Origin: an uncultured Clostridia bacterium | GTDB taxonomy: Bacteria; Bacillota; Clostridia; Christensenellales; Borkfalkiaceae | NCBI GenBank assembly: GCA_949878885.1 | Contig: CATLBN010000016.1 | Location: 1-41,789 of the forward strand | DNA length: 41,789 nucleotides | Reading direction: 5' to 3' | Part shown: positions 8,339 through 17,862 of the stretch, piece by piece | Numbering within the stretch: position 1 is the first letter of the stretch | How the letters are laid out: each line of letters opens with the position of its first letter | Made by a program: the position numbers and the translations under genes | Notes under the pieces: model-generated | The model's input: the letters and a program-made list of their open reading frames with translations, nothing else | Told to the model about the DNA's origin: nothing | Databases searched by the model: none

Positions 8339-9280
8339 ATGAACGGTTTTGATATTTTTGCGGATTCTTCCGCCAACATTCCGGAAGAACTTGTTATTAA
8401 ACACGGAATTACTATTATATCTTACACCTGCACGGTAAACGGCGAAGAACGCCTGTGCTATAATCACGCGGAAAATTTTAAAGATACCGCAAAAAGATTT
8501 TACGACGATATGCGCGCAGGCGCCGACGTTAAAACTTCGCTTGTTGACAAAGAGCGCATTATCGAAGCTGTTACGCCCTCGTTCGAAGCCGGACGCGACG
8601 CCGTTATGGTTACCATATCTTCCGGTGTAAGCGGAACGCACAACCAGGCTTTGGAAGCTAAAAAAATTCTTGAAGAAAAATATCCCGACTGCAAGCTTTA
8701 CGTTTGCGACAGCGCAAACGCAAGTATGGGGCAGGGTATAATAGTTTTAAAAGTGTGCGATTTGCGCGATATGGGCGAAAGCGCGAAAGCCTGCGCGGAA
8801 TGGGTTGAAAGCAACGCTTATAAAATTAACAGTTATCTTACCGTAGGCGATTTGAAGTTTTTGAGAAAAGGCGGAAGAATTTCTGCAGCGGTTGCAATAG
8901 CCGGCACTATTTTAAACATAAAGCCGTTGATTAAAGCCGACGGCGGCACGCCTGCAAAGCTTTCCTTCTATTCTAAAGAACGCGGCAGGAAAAAGGCTTT
9001 AAACGCGCTTGCCGAAGCATTCAGAGAAAACGGCGAGCAGATTGAAGGAAGCACCGTTGCAATTACTCACGCAGACTGCGAAGAAGACGCTTTGGCGCTT
9101 GCCGAACTTGTAAAAGATATGGGAGCCAAAGAAGCTATTATAGAATATTACGATTTGTGCACCGGCTCGCACGTTGGTCCCGGAACGGTTGCGCTGTTCT
9201 TTATGGGCAAAGACAGACGCGCAGGCGCGGCTCAGGGTTTAAAAAAAACGGCTTTAAAGACCGCAACTCAAAAAGCATAA
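8339..9280 (+). CDS. DegV family fatty-acid-binding protein
   Basis: A 313-residue DegV/FakB-family protein. These bind a fatty acid and, where characterised, present it to the FakA kinase. Seen: the N-terminal IFADSSANIPEEL, the TSLVDKERIIEA region, TISSGVSGTHNQA (fatty-acid head-group loop), VCDSANASMGQG, and FLRKGGRIS near residue 180, with a C-terminal GPGTVALFFMG. Length fits the family. The AAGGAG ribosome site is well placed before the ATG. No FakA gene is in the window. It ends in a palindromic terminator shared with the convergent phosphatase gene. The ligand cannot be told from the sequence. Confidence 0.92.
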   Translation: MNGFDIFADSSANIPEELVIKHGITIISYTCTVNGEERLCYNHAENFKDTAKRFYDDMRAGADVKTSLVDKERIIEAVTPSFEAGRDAVMVTISSGVSGTHNQALEAKKILEEKYPDCKLYVCDSANASMGQGIIVLKVCDLRDMGESAKACAEWVESNAYKINSYLTVGDLKFLRKGGRISAAVAIAGTILNIKPLIKADGGTPAKLSFYSKERGRKKALNALAEAFRENGEQIEGSTVAITHADCEEDALALAELVKDMGAKEAIIEYYDLCTGSHVGPGTVALFFMGKDRRAGAAQGLKKTALKTATQKA

Positions 9281-9373
9281 ATAACAGTTAACTTTGGCAT
9301 ATATGCGCACCGATTAAATTTTTTGCTTAAAAGATTCAACCGTTTTATGGCTGTACGGACGAATCGTTAAAGA

Positions 9374-9405
9374 CGCCCGTCCGACGGAATTCCGTCGGAC
9401 GGGCG
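9374..9405. terminator. Perfect palindromic bidirectional terminator
   Basis: A perfect 32-base palindrome (16-bp arms, CGCCCGTCCGACGGAA and its complement, centred on GAATTC) with short T/A tracts beyond. It lies between convergent degV and the phosphatase gene. Confidence 0.85.
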
Positions 9406-9425
9406 GTTAATTTTGCAATAAAAAT

Positions 9426-9911
9426 TTAATGACGGCTATCGTATTCGAAAGCTTGTTGTTTATGTAAAAGCAAATAATCCAAAAACGATTTACACCCGTC
9501 TAAAATATCGCTGTACGCTTTTTGGAAGTTGCGCGTGTACCAAGGGTCTGCAACGTCGCGCGGGTTTGCGGTAAAAGAACAAAGCTTAAAAATTTTTTCA
9601 CCGAATTCGCCGCCCGTAAGCCGCAGAATATCCATAAGATTTTCCGAATCCATTACCAGAATATAATCGTTATTTATTACGTCTTTCAATGATATTTGGC
9701 GGGCAATGTGTTCTCCCTCCACTCCGTTTTCTAACAGAATTTTTTTTGCCGCAGGATAAATGCGGTTACCTTCTTCGCAATCCGACGTTCCGAAAGAACT
9801 TATTGCAAAACTGTTTTTAAGTCCGCGTTCGGCAACAAGTTTTTCAAAAATAAGCTGCGCCATAGGCGAACGGCATATATTGCCCAAACAAACGAAAGTT
9901 ACGCTTATCAT
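9426..9911 (-). CDS. Low-molecular-weight protein-tyrosine phosphatase
   Basis: A 161-residue cytoplasmic phosphatase. The P-loop VCLGNICRSP has the CX5R signature with nucleophile Cys8 and Arg14, and the general acid is the Asp of DPWY (about residue 124). Length fits the family. It starts 8 bases after the LOG gene stop, with a GAGGT ribosome site, so the two share an operon. Family members dephosphorylate protein tyrosines (in some species BY-kinases) or arginines (YwlE type); residues that separate these cannot be judged here. Confidence 0.92.
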   Translation of the reverse strand: MISVTFVCLGNICRSPMAQLIFEKLVAERGLKNSFAISSFGTSDCEEGNRIYPAAKKILLENGVEGEHIARQISLKDVINNDYILVMDSENLMDILRLTGGEFGEKIFKLCSFTANPRDVADPWYTRNFQKAYSDILDGCKSFLDYLLLHKQQAFEYDSRH

Positions 9912-9918
9912 AAAAACC

Positions 9919-10503
9919 TCAGTCGCCTATTTTAAGTTTACGCCAAGAAGTATTATCGGGTATATAATTTTCTATAATATCAAGCGTTTGGTCGGCGTCG
10001 GCAGAATACGAATACATTTCGTAACATTTAAAAGTTATAAATTTACGTTCGGCAACCGTTTGCATAAATTTTTCCAAGTCGTCGTAATAATTTTCTATAT
10101 TGAATATTACTATAGGCTTGCTATGGCGTCCCAGCTGCTTTAAAGTTAAAACTTCAAAAAATTCTTCAAACGTTCCTATACCGCCGGGGGCTATAATAAA
10201 AGCTTCGGCTTCATCTTCCATAACCCGTTTGCGCTCGGACATATTTTCGGTATAAGTTACTTTGTCGCAATGTTCGAAAATAGCTTCCACCTGTTCTTCG
10301 CGGAAAAAATGCGGAATTACGCCGTGAACGTAACCGCCTCCGCGTTTTACGCCGCGCGCCGCCGCGCCCATAAGACCGGTTGCGCCCGCGCCGAACACTA
10401 ATGAATGTCCGCGCTTTGCCAATTTTTCGCCTAAAGCTTCCACCGCTTCAATATATACGTTATCGATATGCGCGCTTGCCGCGCCGAAAATGCAAATTTT
10501 CAT
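9919..10503 (-). CDS. LOG family protein (nucleoside 5'-monophosphate phosphoribohydrolase type)
   Basis: A 194-residue Rossmann-like protein. The LOG-family signature PGGIGTFEE lies near residue 107, with the upstream GAGATGLMGAAARG nucleotide loop near residue 40. Characterised members cleave the ribose-5-phosphate from cytokinin or AMP-like nucleotides. In bacteria the physiological role is often unknown. It has a perfect consensus promoter and a GGAG ribosome site 7 bases before the ATG, and precedes the tyrosine phosphatase gene. Confidence 0.88.
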   Translation of the reverse strand: MKICIFGAASAHIDNVYIEAVEALGEKLAKRGHSLVFGAGATGLMGAAARGVKRGGGYVHGVIPHFFREEQVEAIFEHCDKVTYTENMSERKRVMEDEAEAFIIAPGGIGTFEEFFEVLTLKQLGRHSKPIVIFNIENYYDDLEKFMQTVAERKFITFKCYEMYSYSADADQTLDIIENYIPDNTSWRKLKIGD

Positions 10504-10532
10504 AATGCTGCTCCGAAATTAAGTACTATATT

Positions 10533-10561
10533 ATTATATACTTTTTTTAAAAAATTGTCAA
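10533..10561 (-). promoter_or_regulatory. Consensus promoter of the LOG-phosphatase operon
   Basis: TTGACA (10561-10556), exactly 17 bases, TATAAT (10538-10533). Start point near 10526, leaving a normal leader with a ribosome site. Confidence 0.85.
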
Positions 10562-10632
10562 TAGCGGCAAAAATCACGCAATTTTGGCGTTTATTACAAA
10601 AAATTCCAATAAAAATTTTAAAAGCCATTTGT

Positions 10633-10661
10633 TTGACATTTAAATTAATTAGTTATAGAAT
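10633..10661 (+). promoter_or_regulatory. Promoter of the 488-residue lipoprotein
   Basis: TTGACA (10633-10638), 17-base spacer, TAGAAT (10656-10661). The gene starts at 10697 after AGGGAG. Confidence 0.75.
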
Positions 10662-10696
10662 ATTTTTATATTTTAATTAAAGCAAGGGAGATTATT

Positions 10697-12163
10697 ATGA
10701 ACTTTAAAAAAGGCTTGGCTATTGCGTGCGCGGCGGCGACTCTTACGGGCACGGTAACTATGAGCGGATGCTTTTTACTTCCCGGTAAAAAAGACCCTAC
10801 GCCCGTAACGGTAAGCGCAAGCGGTTTTACGGCAACGCTTACCAGCGAATATACCAAACTCAGAATAGATAAAGACGGCGACGATATTTTAAAAGACAAT
10901 ACCATTCTTTTTTACGACAGCGACGATATAATGTTTTCTGTAGCGCAGGTAAAGCGCGCAGACGTTGCGGCAATGCACCTTCTCGACTTGGGCGACTTTG
11001 CTTCTTACGTGGCATACGAATATTATAACGAAGCAACCGCGCAGATGGAAGAAGTAGCTTCGGAAGACCAAGCGGTTAAGGGTTACAAATTCGAAATGCA
11101 TTATAACAATTCAAGCGGTTACGACAACGTTCAATGCGATTATCTGTTTGCAGGTACAACGTATTTTTACGAAGTTGCTTTTGTTACTATAGAGAACGAC
11201 TTTGAAGCGCTTGAATCCAAAATAGAAAGCATTGCGCTGTCCTGCACCGCCGAAGACGGACTTGACCAAAACAAACTTATAGAACTTAAAGAGTTTACGG
11301 TAGGCGAAATGAAAGCTTGCTTTGACGATACGTTCAGGCAAGATACCGACAGCGACGGCGATACTTATTACACCAACGGTATTATTAATTGCTATGCAAC
11401 GGTTTTGGAGGACGTTAAGTTTTTAAGCTTGCAAGGCGTAGCAAACTATTATTATACGCAAACCGAAAATTACGAAGCTGAATTCGAACTTGCAAAAACC
11501 AAAAATCAAACCGATTATGCAATACTTGCCGAAACGGACGCAAACGGTAATTACGTTACCGCTATTTACATAGACGATAAAGGCACGGGCTACGTTTATG
11601 AATACTCTATGCCCAAACTTGAATACAGCGACCCGTTTGTAGACGATATTTTCGATTATATGGAAAACGCGGGCGGCGCAATCGACAACTACCAAACAAC
11701 TCCTCCCACCGCTAACGAGAAAACGTTTGAAAATTCGATTGATACGCCCGAAGTGATTTCATTCAGCTATTCGATAAAGCTTGACGATACGTTTATAGAC
11801 TTAGGTATGACTACGGCTAACGGCTTTACGTTGTACAGTCCCGAATACGACCGCACCGTCAACATTTACAAGTCAAATTACGCAAACATTAATACAGCAT
11901 TTACTAATTGGAAAAATAACGCTCCCCAGGGAAGCTACAGAGAAACAACTCTTAACGGGGAAATCTCAACGGGATTAACTTACGAGTATGGAAAAAACGG
12001 CATCAAACTTTACTACGAATTTACTATATTTGTTAAAGTAGGCGATTTGGTGTATATAGTTTCTTTGGAATCCAATCTTAAATACTTTACGGGCAACCCT
12101 ACCGACCAAAACTCGCCTGACGGCAAATTTGTAAAAGCTGTAAACGAAATAGTTATAAGTTAA
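10697..12163 (+). CDS. Large lipoprotein of unknown function
   Basis: A 488-residue protein. The signal peptide ends TMSGC, giving a lipidated Cys near residue 25, followed by a short basic/Pro linker. The rest is acidic, Tyr-rich and predicted mostly beta. Two or three similar modules can be felt: residues about 40-180 (GFTATLTSEYTKLRI ... IESIALS), about 195-320, and about 345-488 (FSYSIKLDDTFIDLGM ... AVNEIVIS), each ending in a short helix. This resembles PsbP/DUF1795-like lipoprotein domains, but I cannot assign it firmly. It is transcribed alone from its own promoter and has a perfect terminator. Confidence 0.75.
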   Translation: MNFKKGLAIACAAATLTGTVTMSGCFLLPGKKDPTPVTVSASGFTATLTSEYTKLRIDKDGDDILKDNTILFYDSDDIMFSVAQVKRADVAAMHLLDLGDFASYVAYEYYNEATAQMEEVASEDQAVKGYKFEMHYNNSSGYDNVQCDYLFAGTTYFYEVAFVTIENDFEALESKIESIALSCTAEDGLDQNKLIELKEFTVGEMKACFDDTFRQDTDSDGDTYYTNGIINCYATVLEDVKFLSLQGVANYYYTQTENYEAEFELAKTKNQTDYAILAETDANGNYVTAIYIDDKGTGYVYEYSMPKLEYSDPFVDDIFDYMENAGGAIDNYQTTPPTANEKTFENSIDTPEVISFSYSIKLDDTFIDLGMTTANGFTLYSPEYDRTVNIYKSNYANINTAFTNWKNNAPQGSYRETTLNGEISTGLTYEYGKNGIKLYYEFTIFVKVGDLVYIVSLESNLKYFTGNPTDQNSPDGKFVKAVNEIVIS

Positions 12164-12170
12164 TAAATAT

Positions 12171-12211
12171 AAAAAGAGCCGCGGCGGTAATTTACCGCCG
12201 CGGCTCTTTTT
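12171..12211. terminator. Perfect bidirectional terminator
   Basis: A 41-base inverted repeat without mismatch: AAAAAGAGCCGCGGCGGTAA pairs with its complement, so A- and T-tracts flank the GC stem. It serves both the lipoprotein gene and the convergent giant surface-protein gene. Confidence 0.93.
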
Positions 12212-12251
12212 ATTTGTTTGATTTTAACCTGTGTGTTTTATTATAAACTAA

Positions 12252-15200
12252 TTATTCGCTTTTTCTTTTTATCACAAAAAACACTGTTAAGCCAACGCCT
12301 GTCAAAACCAATACGGCGCCTATTACAAGTCCAGCTATCAACCCTGCATTGGATTCAGACTGAGCGCCGTCCCCTTCGGTTGTTCCGTTATCGGTATCGC
12401 CGCTGTTATCGGTATCGCCGTCGTTGTCGTTGTCATTATCGTTGTCATTGCCGCCGATATCTACGTAAACCGCAACCAAATTTATATCGTCTTCGGGATT
12501 TAATATATCGCCTTCGTAATATTCTTTATCTCCGCATACCCAATGACTGAAAATTCTCGTTTCGGTGCTTTCGGGCTTGAAAAGAATTTGATAAGCCGAA
12601 CCGTATGCAATAACGTCTTCTTTTAACAGCACGCCGTCGGTAAACGTAATTGTGATAGTCTTTTTAATCCAGGTTACTTCAACTGTATAACTTGCAAAAT
12701 CATTTTCGCCGTAAACATATTCAAAAGTAAAGCTGCCGTTTTCGGTAAAAGTGTAATCCGCCTTGCCTTCGTTATTTACAATAATAACGTCGGGATTATC
12801 GAAAGAAACGGTTGCAACAACGTCTTTATCGGTTTTTTCGGTATAGTTGAAGTTAACGGTTACAACGGGAAGATTTTTGTTTATCCAGTTAACAGTTGCA
12901 GTTGCGGTACCGTTATTGCCCAACGCGTCGGCAAAAGTGAACGTAAAGCTGCCGTTATCTTCGAATACTACTCTGTTCTTGCCTGAGTTATTGGTAATTG
13001 TAACGTTAGGCTTACTGAAAGTTATATAAGCGCTTACCGCGTCCCGCGTAATGTCGTAATTGCTGTATTCTATGCTTCCTACAGGAGCTACTTTATCTAT
13101 CCAATCAACGGTTATGGATTGCGTTCCCTTGTTGCCCGCGCCGTCGTAATAGCTGAACATAAACGTATCGTTTTGCGTAAAGACAAAATATCTGTTGCCG
13201 AAATTACTTGTTACGGTAATAGATTTTTTGTATACGGCGAACGACGCTTCGTCAACATATTCGTCGGAAGTAAAATCGGTTATTCTTACGGTTACGTTGC
13301 TGTTTGTCAAATTTGTGGTAGAATATTCGAATACGGGAGAAGGCGCCTTTTTATAAATACAGTTTACGGCTGCCTCCGCCTCGCCTTCGTTGCCGGCTTT
13401 ATCTCTGAATTTAAACGTAAACTTACCGTTTTTGCTGAATACGTACGTATTTGAACTGCCGTTATTAAGAATAATTACGTCGTTCTCGTCAAACGTTACC
13501 GTTGCCGTTACGTCTGTTCTGGTCCAATTTCGCGTACTGTAAACAACGGTAGCTTCGGGTGCTTTTTTATCAATCCAATCGACTGACGCCGTTGCCGTTA
13601 AATTCTTTCCGTTTAAGATATAATTAAACGTAAATTTTCCGTTTTCGGTAAACGTATGCGTTTGTATAACGTTTCCTCCGACTATAAGCGAAGCTGTTAC
13701 GTTTTGGTTAGTTGCCGAAGTTGCAGAATACCTTATTTCGGGCGCAGGCACGCTTTTATCTACCCAAGTTACGTTTGCCGTTGCTTTACCCTTATTACCT
13801 GCCCTGTCTGTAAACTCAAACGTAAACGTTCCGTTTTCCGTAAAAGTATAAGAACTTAAACCGCCGTTGTTTAATATTGATACGTTTTCTTCGTCAAAAT
13901 CTATAAACGCAATTATTTTATCGGCTTTATCCAAGGTACTGTAAGTTATTGTTCCTACGGGCGCTTCTTTATCTATGTTTGAAATAGTAATCGGCGTACT
14001 GCCGGCATTATCAAGTTCGTCTCTGAATGCAATTATAGTGTATCCGTTTTGAGTAAAAGTACGCGAGTAAGTTTCAGAATAAACCGTTTCTCCGTAACAT
14101 TTTACAGGTCTGTCAAAATAAAGCGTAACAACCACATCGGAATTTGTTGGATTTATTTCGCTGTAAACAATTTGCGTAACCTTAGGCTTATCTTTGAAAA
14201 TGTTGGAAACCTGCGCGGTAAAAGTATTTTGATTGCCTGCAAAATCGGTAAAGTAAAAAGTAAACTGTCCGTTGGCGGAAAATGTGTATGTGTTTCTGCC
14301 GCCGTTATTGTTTATAACTACGTCCTCGCTGAACGTAAGTTCTACCGTAACGTTTTCTTTTGTTTTGTCGGTAGTGCTGTACTTCGCCGTTGCCGTAGGC
14401 AATATTTTATCTATCCAATCCACTTCCGCAGTAACGTAGCCCGTTAAACCGTTTTTATCTTTAAATTCAAATCTGAAACTGCCGTTCTGCGTAAACGTAT
14501 ATGAAGTTCTGCTGTTGTTATTGGTTACCACAATACTTGTGCTGGGATTAACAAGCGTAACCGTTACGTTGCCGTTTGTAAGTACGGTTGTGTCGAATTC
14601 CAGTCCCGCAACGGGATTGAGATTACGGGAAGCGTCTTCGTTATGATAAAAATTAAACATTCTTCCGGATATAAAGCTTTTGCCTCCCGAACACTTTTCG
14701 CCGACAATTTTAACGTATTTTATTTTTAGAGTATTATCTGAAAATTCAGCCGTTTTTAAAGTTTCGTTATTTGCCCAAGTTACCGAGGCAAGTTCGGTCC
14801 AATAATCGCCGGTTGCGCTGCCGTAAATTTTTCCCTGCAAAATCTTTCCGTTGCCGCCTCCTGCGGGGATATAGTCAATACCCGTAAGAACAAACTGATT
14901 ATTAAACTCTATAATTATATAACGCTCACGGTCATTGCCGCTCCAATCGGAATGCCATCTGGTATTATAGTTGCCGTCTATAATATTTGCGGCAGCGCCC
15001 TGATTTGAAACCGCCTCGGAAGAAACTCTGTAAACGGACATATTGCTTACCGGAATATATCTTTTATTGGGATTGTTTTCTCCCGTCGAAGTAAGCGAAT
15101 ACGTTGCATATTCGCTAGCCAAAGAAGTGCCGGAAGCCCTGCGCCTTATCTCTATAATTTTATCGCCCGTAAGATTAGGCTGTTCGCGCTTGAATGCAGT

Positions 15201-17759
15201 CCAAGCCGTATTCCCCTTGAACCGCCAATCCATAGTTTCGTCTAAACCGAATACTTTGTTTTCCCAATCGTTTACATAAAATCCGTTGGGTGTATTTGCT
15301 TTGGTTATATCTATAACGTAAATATTCTTTTCCACACGCGGAGTTCCTATTACGTGAACCAAAATATCGGTATCGGTATTTATTAAATCCATTTGAGATT
15401 GACTTAACGATATAACTTTTTCGCCTTCTACGGCAGTCCACACGGTACCGCCGTCCAAACTGTACTCCCAAGTCGGATTTGACGTTTCGTACATTTTACC
15501 CAAAGCAAGAGTACCGCCGCCGTCGCCGTCGAAATCGAATTTTGCAACTTCGGTGTTTATTATGCCAAGCAAATGATTAGCCATAGTTCTTGTTACGTTG
15601 GACTGAAGAACCTGTGATTCTTTAGCCGTGCTTGCTTCTTTCAGCGCGGCGGACCTAATCATAGTCAATACGGCTTTATAGGCGTCATCTTTCGCATATT
15701 TTTCTATTAACCTGAGCATATCGTGCATAGGCAGCGGATAATATTTAAGCGAATCGGCAACCTCTCTTGCAAGTTCTATAAAGTCGTCGCCGGATTTACC
15801 CTGCGCAACGTAATTGTTTATAATGCCTATCCAAGCGTCGAGGTTGATTTTTTGAACCGCCAAAGCCTGACGGTAAATTTCCTCCTGTCTGGGCAAATCG
15901 TCGCGGTAAACTTCGGCAAGTAAAGTTAATTCCTTTGCTTTTTCGTAATTTTCGAAATCGTTTATCGCCGCTTGGGCTAAAAGAAGATACGTGCCGCAAG
16001 CGTAACTTGCATAAGAGCCGGTACCCCAATCGTTCATAGTTCTCAAAGTGTACCAGCCGCCCGCGCTGCCCAAGTTGTTAAAGTTTTTAAAGTTTGTGTT
16101 TACCCAGCCGAAAACGTCGTTTGTCAGCGCCCAATATCCTTCGCCGTTACTGTTAATGTAATAGTCGGCGTAAGCTACGTGTTCAACGTAACCTGACTGT
16201 CCGAGAGGCGTTGAAGGGTGTCCCCATACTGCCGTCATATTTGCGCCTATATTTGACATATTCCAGCATACTCCGCCCGTTTCAAACATCATCCAGGCGT
16301 GGGTATAATATTTTTTATATTCTATTCCGTATCCGTCAAGTCTGTATTTTTGGTAATAGTAATCCTTTTTTGCAGGGTCGTAAAGATGGGGAGCACCGGA
16401 CCAAAATTCATAAGCGAATTCATATTTCATAAGGCTGTACGGACCCTTTGTTCCCTTCCATTTCCAATAATCCAGCAGCCATTCTATTTCGTTATCGGGA
16501 AGCAGCGTTGTCATTATATAACGCATTTCTTCTACTTCTATATTTTCGAATATTGCGTTATCGAGTTTTCCCGCAAGCCAAACTTTTTTAAAAGCCGCAT
16601 ATCTGTCTATTGCGTTGGAATCGTTGTCGGTTTCGTTAAGAGTATTGTTGGGACCTATATCGTAAATCCAAAAACGAACCCTTTTAGAGTAGGTTAACGA
16701 AATGGAAATCATCATTTTCTGATACACGTCGCCGCGCCTGTTGCCAAGCGCCGTTAACGTGTTATCGTTTAGGTCGTCTTTATAAGTATTGTATAAATTG
16801 GTTAAAACTTTTAAAGAATTAAACCAACTTGATTGGTTATAGGTATTGTTTTTGAGATACATATTGGCGTTATCGGGCGTGCCGCCTGTAGTGAACATTC
16901 TCAAAACGTCTACATTGTCGAAAAGCCAGCTGAAAGCTTCTACGACTTTGGAGTCGCTTTTTATATAGTTATGCAGGGTAACGTGCCCGTTACTGCCGAA
17001 TTTGCTTACAAAATTTCTTTGAAGCAGCGTTAATTCAAAATCCGTATCCGATAAATCCGCATTTAAATATTTTGATTTTATTATCTCGTCATATTCCTCT
17101 ACAGATTTAACCAAATACTCAACTTCGTTTGTTTCGCTGTCGGTAAATTTTGCGTCCGCCCAAACGGCAGCCGCCGAAGTTCTTGTGCCCTCTGCAAAAT
17201 CCGCGCGAATTCTTATATAGGAGTAATCGCCGATTTCAATACGGATTTGCTTTGCGCTGTCATTCGAAGTAATTTCGCTGCTTACGTATTTGTTTACCCA
17301 GCCCCCCGTTGCGGAATTTGACAAATCAACGCTGAACAAAGCCCTGCCGTTGGCGGAAGTTCCGTTTTGAACCGCAATGTAGCTGAAAAAATATTTATAA
17401 TCCAAATCGCTTATATTATAAATAACCGATTTAGGCGTAGGTGTATAAAGCCCCTTATCGAAATAAGTGGCTGCTCCGTCTATTTTTACGGTAAGTTTTG
17501 CGCCTTTATCGGTTTTATCGGCAACAACGCCGTAAGGAAGGTAACCGTTTGGCTGACATTTACCCGTTATATCCGAAATATAAGTTACGGGTTTATTGCT
17601 TTCAACCGTTGCGGTATTGCCTGCCGCTCCGTTTAAAGCGTTGCCGTAAACTTCTTGTTCTTTTACGTTAAACTTTACTATAGCAAAAACGCCGGTTAAG
17701 CAAATTATAAAAAACAATATAACAATCAAAGTCTTTTTTAATTCGTTAAACTTATTCAT
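12252..17759 (-). CDS. Giant surface protein: transglutaminase-like core, F5/8C domain, nine Ig-like repeats, C-terminal anchor
   Basis: An 1835-residue exported protein. An N-terminal hydrophobic segment (about 10-28) gives export. Residues about 200-620 form a large domain with GGVCWNMSN (Cys498), EHVAYADYY (His527) and WALTND (Asp548), spaced like the Cys-His-Asp triad of transglutaminase-like proteins. A helical stretch follows (about 630-720). Residues about 900-1040 are an F5/8-type C (discoidin/CBM32) domain: DGNYNTRWHSDWSG, then IIIEFNNQ and VKIVGEKC. Nine repeats of about 72 residues follow (about 1045-1700), then an InlB B-repeat-like unit, a low-complexity Asn-Asp linker, and a C-terminal membrane helix (about 1806-1830) with a basic tail and no LPxTG. 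The likely role is cell-surface adhesion or glycan/protein binding. Ribosome site GAGG. The catalytic assignment is inference. Confidence 0.82.
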   Translation of the reverse strand: MNKFNELKKTLIVILFFIICLTGVFAIVKFNVKEQEVYGNALNGAAGNTATVESNKPVTYISDITGKCQPNGYLPYGVVADKTDKGAKLTVKIDGAATYFDKGLYTPTPKSVIYNISDLDYKYFFSYIAVQNGTSANGRALFSVDLSNSATGGWVNKYVSSEITSNDSAKQIRIEIGDYSYIRIRADFAEGTRTSAAAVWADAKFTDSETNEVEYLVKSVEEYDEIIKSKYLNADLSDTDFELTLLQRNFVSKFGSNGHVTLHNYIKSDSKVVEAFSWLFDNVDVLRMFTTGGTPDNANMYLKNNTYNQSSWFNSLKVLTNLYNTYKDDLNDNTLTALGNRRGDVYQKMMISISLTYSKRVRFWIYDIGPNNTLNETDNDSNAIDRYAAFKKVWLAGKLDNAIFENIEVEEMRYIMTTLLPDNEIEWLLDYWKWKGTKGPYSLMKYEFAYEFWSGAPHLYDPAKKDYYYQKYRLDGYGIEYKKYYTHAWMMFETGGVCWNMSNIGANMTAVWGHPSTPLGQSGYVEHVAYADYYINSNGEGYWALTNDVFGWVNTNFKNFNNLGSAGGWYTLRTMNDWGTGSYASYACGTYLLLAQAAINDFENYEKAKELTLLAEVYRDDLPRQEEIYRQALAVQKINLDAWIGIINNYVAQGKSGDDFIELAREVADSLKYYPLPMHDMLRLIEKYAKDDAYKAVLTMIRSAALKEASTAKESQVLQSNVTRTMANHLLGIINTEVAKFDFDGDGGGTLALGKMYETSNPTWEYSLDGGTVWTAVEGEKVISLSQSQMDLINTDTDILVHVIGTPRVEKNIYVIDITKANTPNGFYVNDWENKVFGLDETMDWRFKGNTAWTAFKREQPNLTGDKIIEIRRRASGTSLASEYATYSLTSTGENNPNKRYIPVSNMSVYRVSSEAVSNQGAAANIIDGNYNTRWHSDWSGNDRERYIIIEFNNQFVLTGIDYIPAGGGNGKILQGKIYGSATGDYWTELASVTWANNETLKTAEFSDNTLKIKYVKIVGEKCSGGKSFISGRMFNFYHNEDASRNLNPVAGLEFDTTVLTNGNVTVTLVNPSTSIVVTNNNSRTSYTFTQNGSFRFEFKDKNGLTGYVTAEVDWIDKILPTATAKYSTTDKTKENVTVELTFSEDVVINNNGGRNTYTFSANGQFTFYFTDFAGNQNTFTAQVSNIFKDKPKVTQIVYSEINPTNSDVVVTLYFDRPVKCYGETVYSETYSRTFTQNGYTIIAFRDELDNAGSTPITISNIDKEAPVGTITYSTLDKADKIIAFIDFDEENVSILNNGGLSSYTFTENGTFTFEFTDRAGNKGKATANVTWVDKSVPAPEIRYSATSATNQNVTASLIVGGNVIQTHTFTENGKFTFNYILNGKNLTATASVDWIDKKAPEATVVYSTRNWTRTDVTATVTFDENDVIILNNGSSNTYVFSKNGKFTFKFRDKAGNEGEAEAAVNCIYKKAPSPVFEYSTTNLTNSNVTVRITDFTSDEYVDEASFAVYKKSITVTSNFGNRYFVFTQNDTFMFSYYDGAGNKGTQSITVDWIDKVAPVGSIEYSNYDITRDAVSAYITFSKPNVTITNNSGKNRVVFEDNGSFTFTFADALGNNGTATATVNWINKNLPVVTVNFNYTEKTDKDVVATVSFDNPDVIIVNNEGKADYTFTENGSFTFEYVYGENDFASYTVEVTWIKKTITITFTDGVLLKEDVIAYGSAYQILFKPESTETRIFSHWVCGDKEYYEGDILNPEDDINLVAVYVDIGGNDNDNDNDNDGDTDNSGDTDNGTTEGDGAQSESNAGLIAGLVIGAVLVLTGVGLTVFFVIKRKSE
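12415..12462 (-). repeat. Asn-Asp codon repeat in the surface-protein linker
   Basis: Five Asn-Asp pairs in a row followed by Gly-Asp/Thr-Asp units, encoded by near-identical 6-base units (GACAAC/GATAAT). It forms the flexible acidic spacer before the membrane anchor and could vary in length by slippage. Confidence 0.6.
12661..14615 (-). repeat. Nine tandem Ig-like repeats inside the giant surface protein
   Basis: Each unit of 62-86 residues begins with (A/L/V)P....YS, contains V.IxNN.G...YTFT.NG.FTF.F.D.AGN, and ends in a VDWIDK-type linker. The nucleotide copies have diverged, so they are old duplications and not recent expansions. Units 3, 5 and 7 are the most divergent. Confidence 0.8.
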
Positions 17760-17806
17760 TCTTACGTCCTCACAAAATTAATTGCGCTTTTTAGTTTATT
17801 TTACGT

Positions 17807-17828
17807 TTAATCTTATAAATAAGATTAA
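17807..17828. promoter_or_regulatory. Dyad at the transcription start of the giant surface-protein gene
   Basis: A perfect inverted repeat with 10-base arms (TTAATCTTAT/ATAAGATTAA, 2-base centre) that covers the predicted start point near 17826. It could be an operator or a 5' hairpin. Confidence 0.45.
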
Positions 17829-17832
17829 TTTT

Positions 17833-17862
17833 ATTATATTACAAACTATGCTTTTAAGTCAA
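17833..17862 (-). promoter_or_regulatory. Promoter of the giant surface-protein gene
   Basis: TTGACT (17862-17857), 18-base spacer, TATAAT (17838-17833). The leader to the ATG at 17759 is about 67 bases and carries a GAGG ribosome site. Confidence 0.7.

Noticed and set aside
8093-8641. A 182-codon reverse frame overlapping the degV start and its upstream region
   Set aside because: It covers most of the 5' half of degV on the other strand, has no ribosome site and a low-complexity product.
12847-14447. Several plus-strand open frames opposite the giant surface-protein gene
   Set aside because: They follow the codon pattern of the reverse gene, lack ribosome sites, and their Tyr/Arg/Phe-rich products look like antisense shadows of Ig-like repeats.
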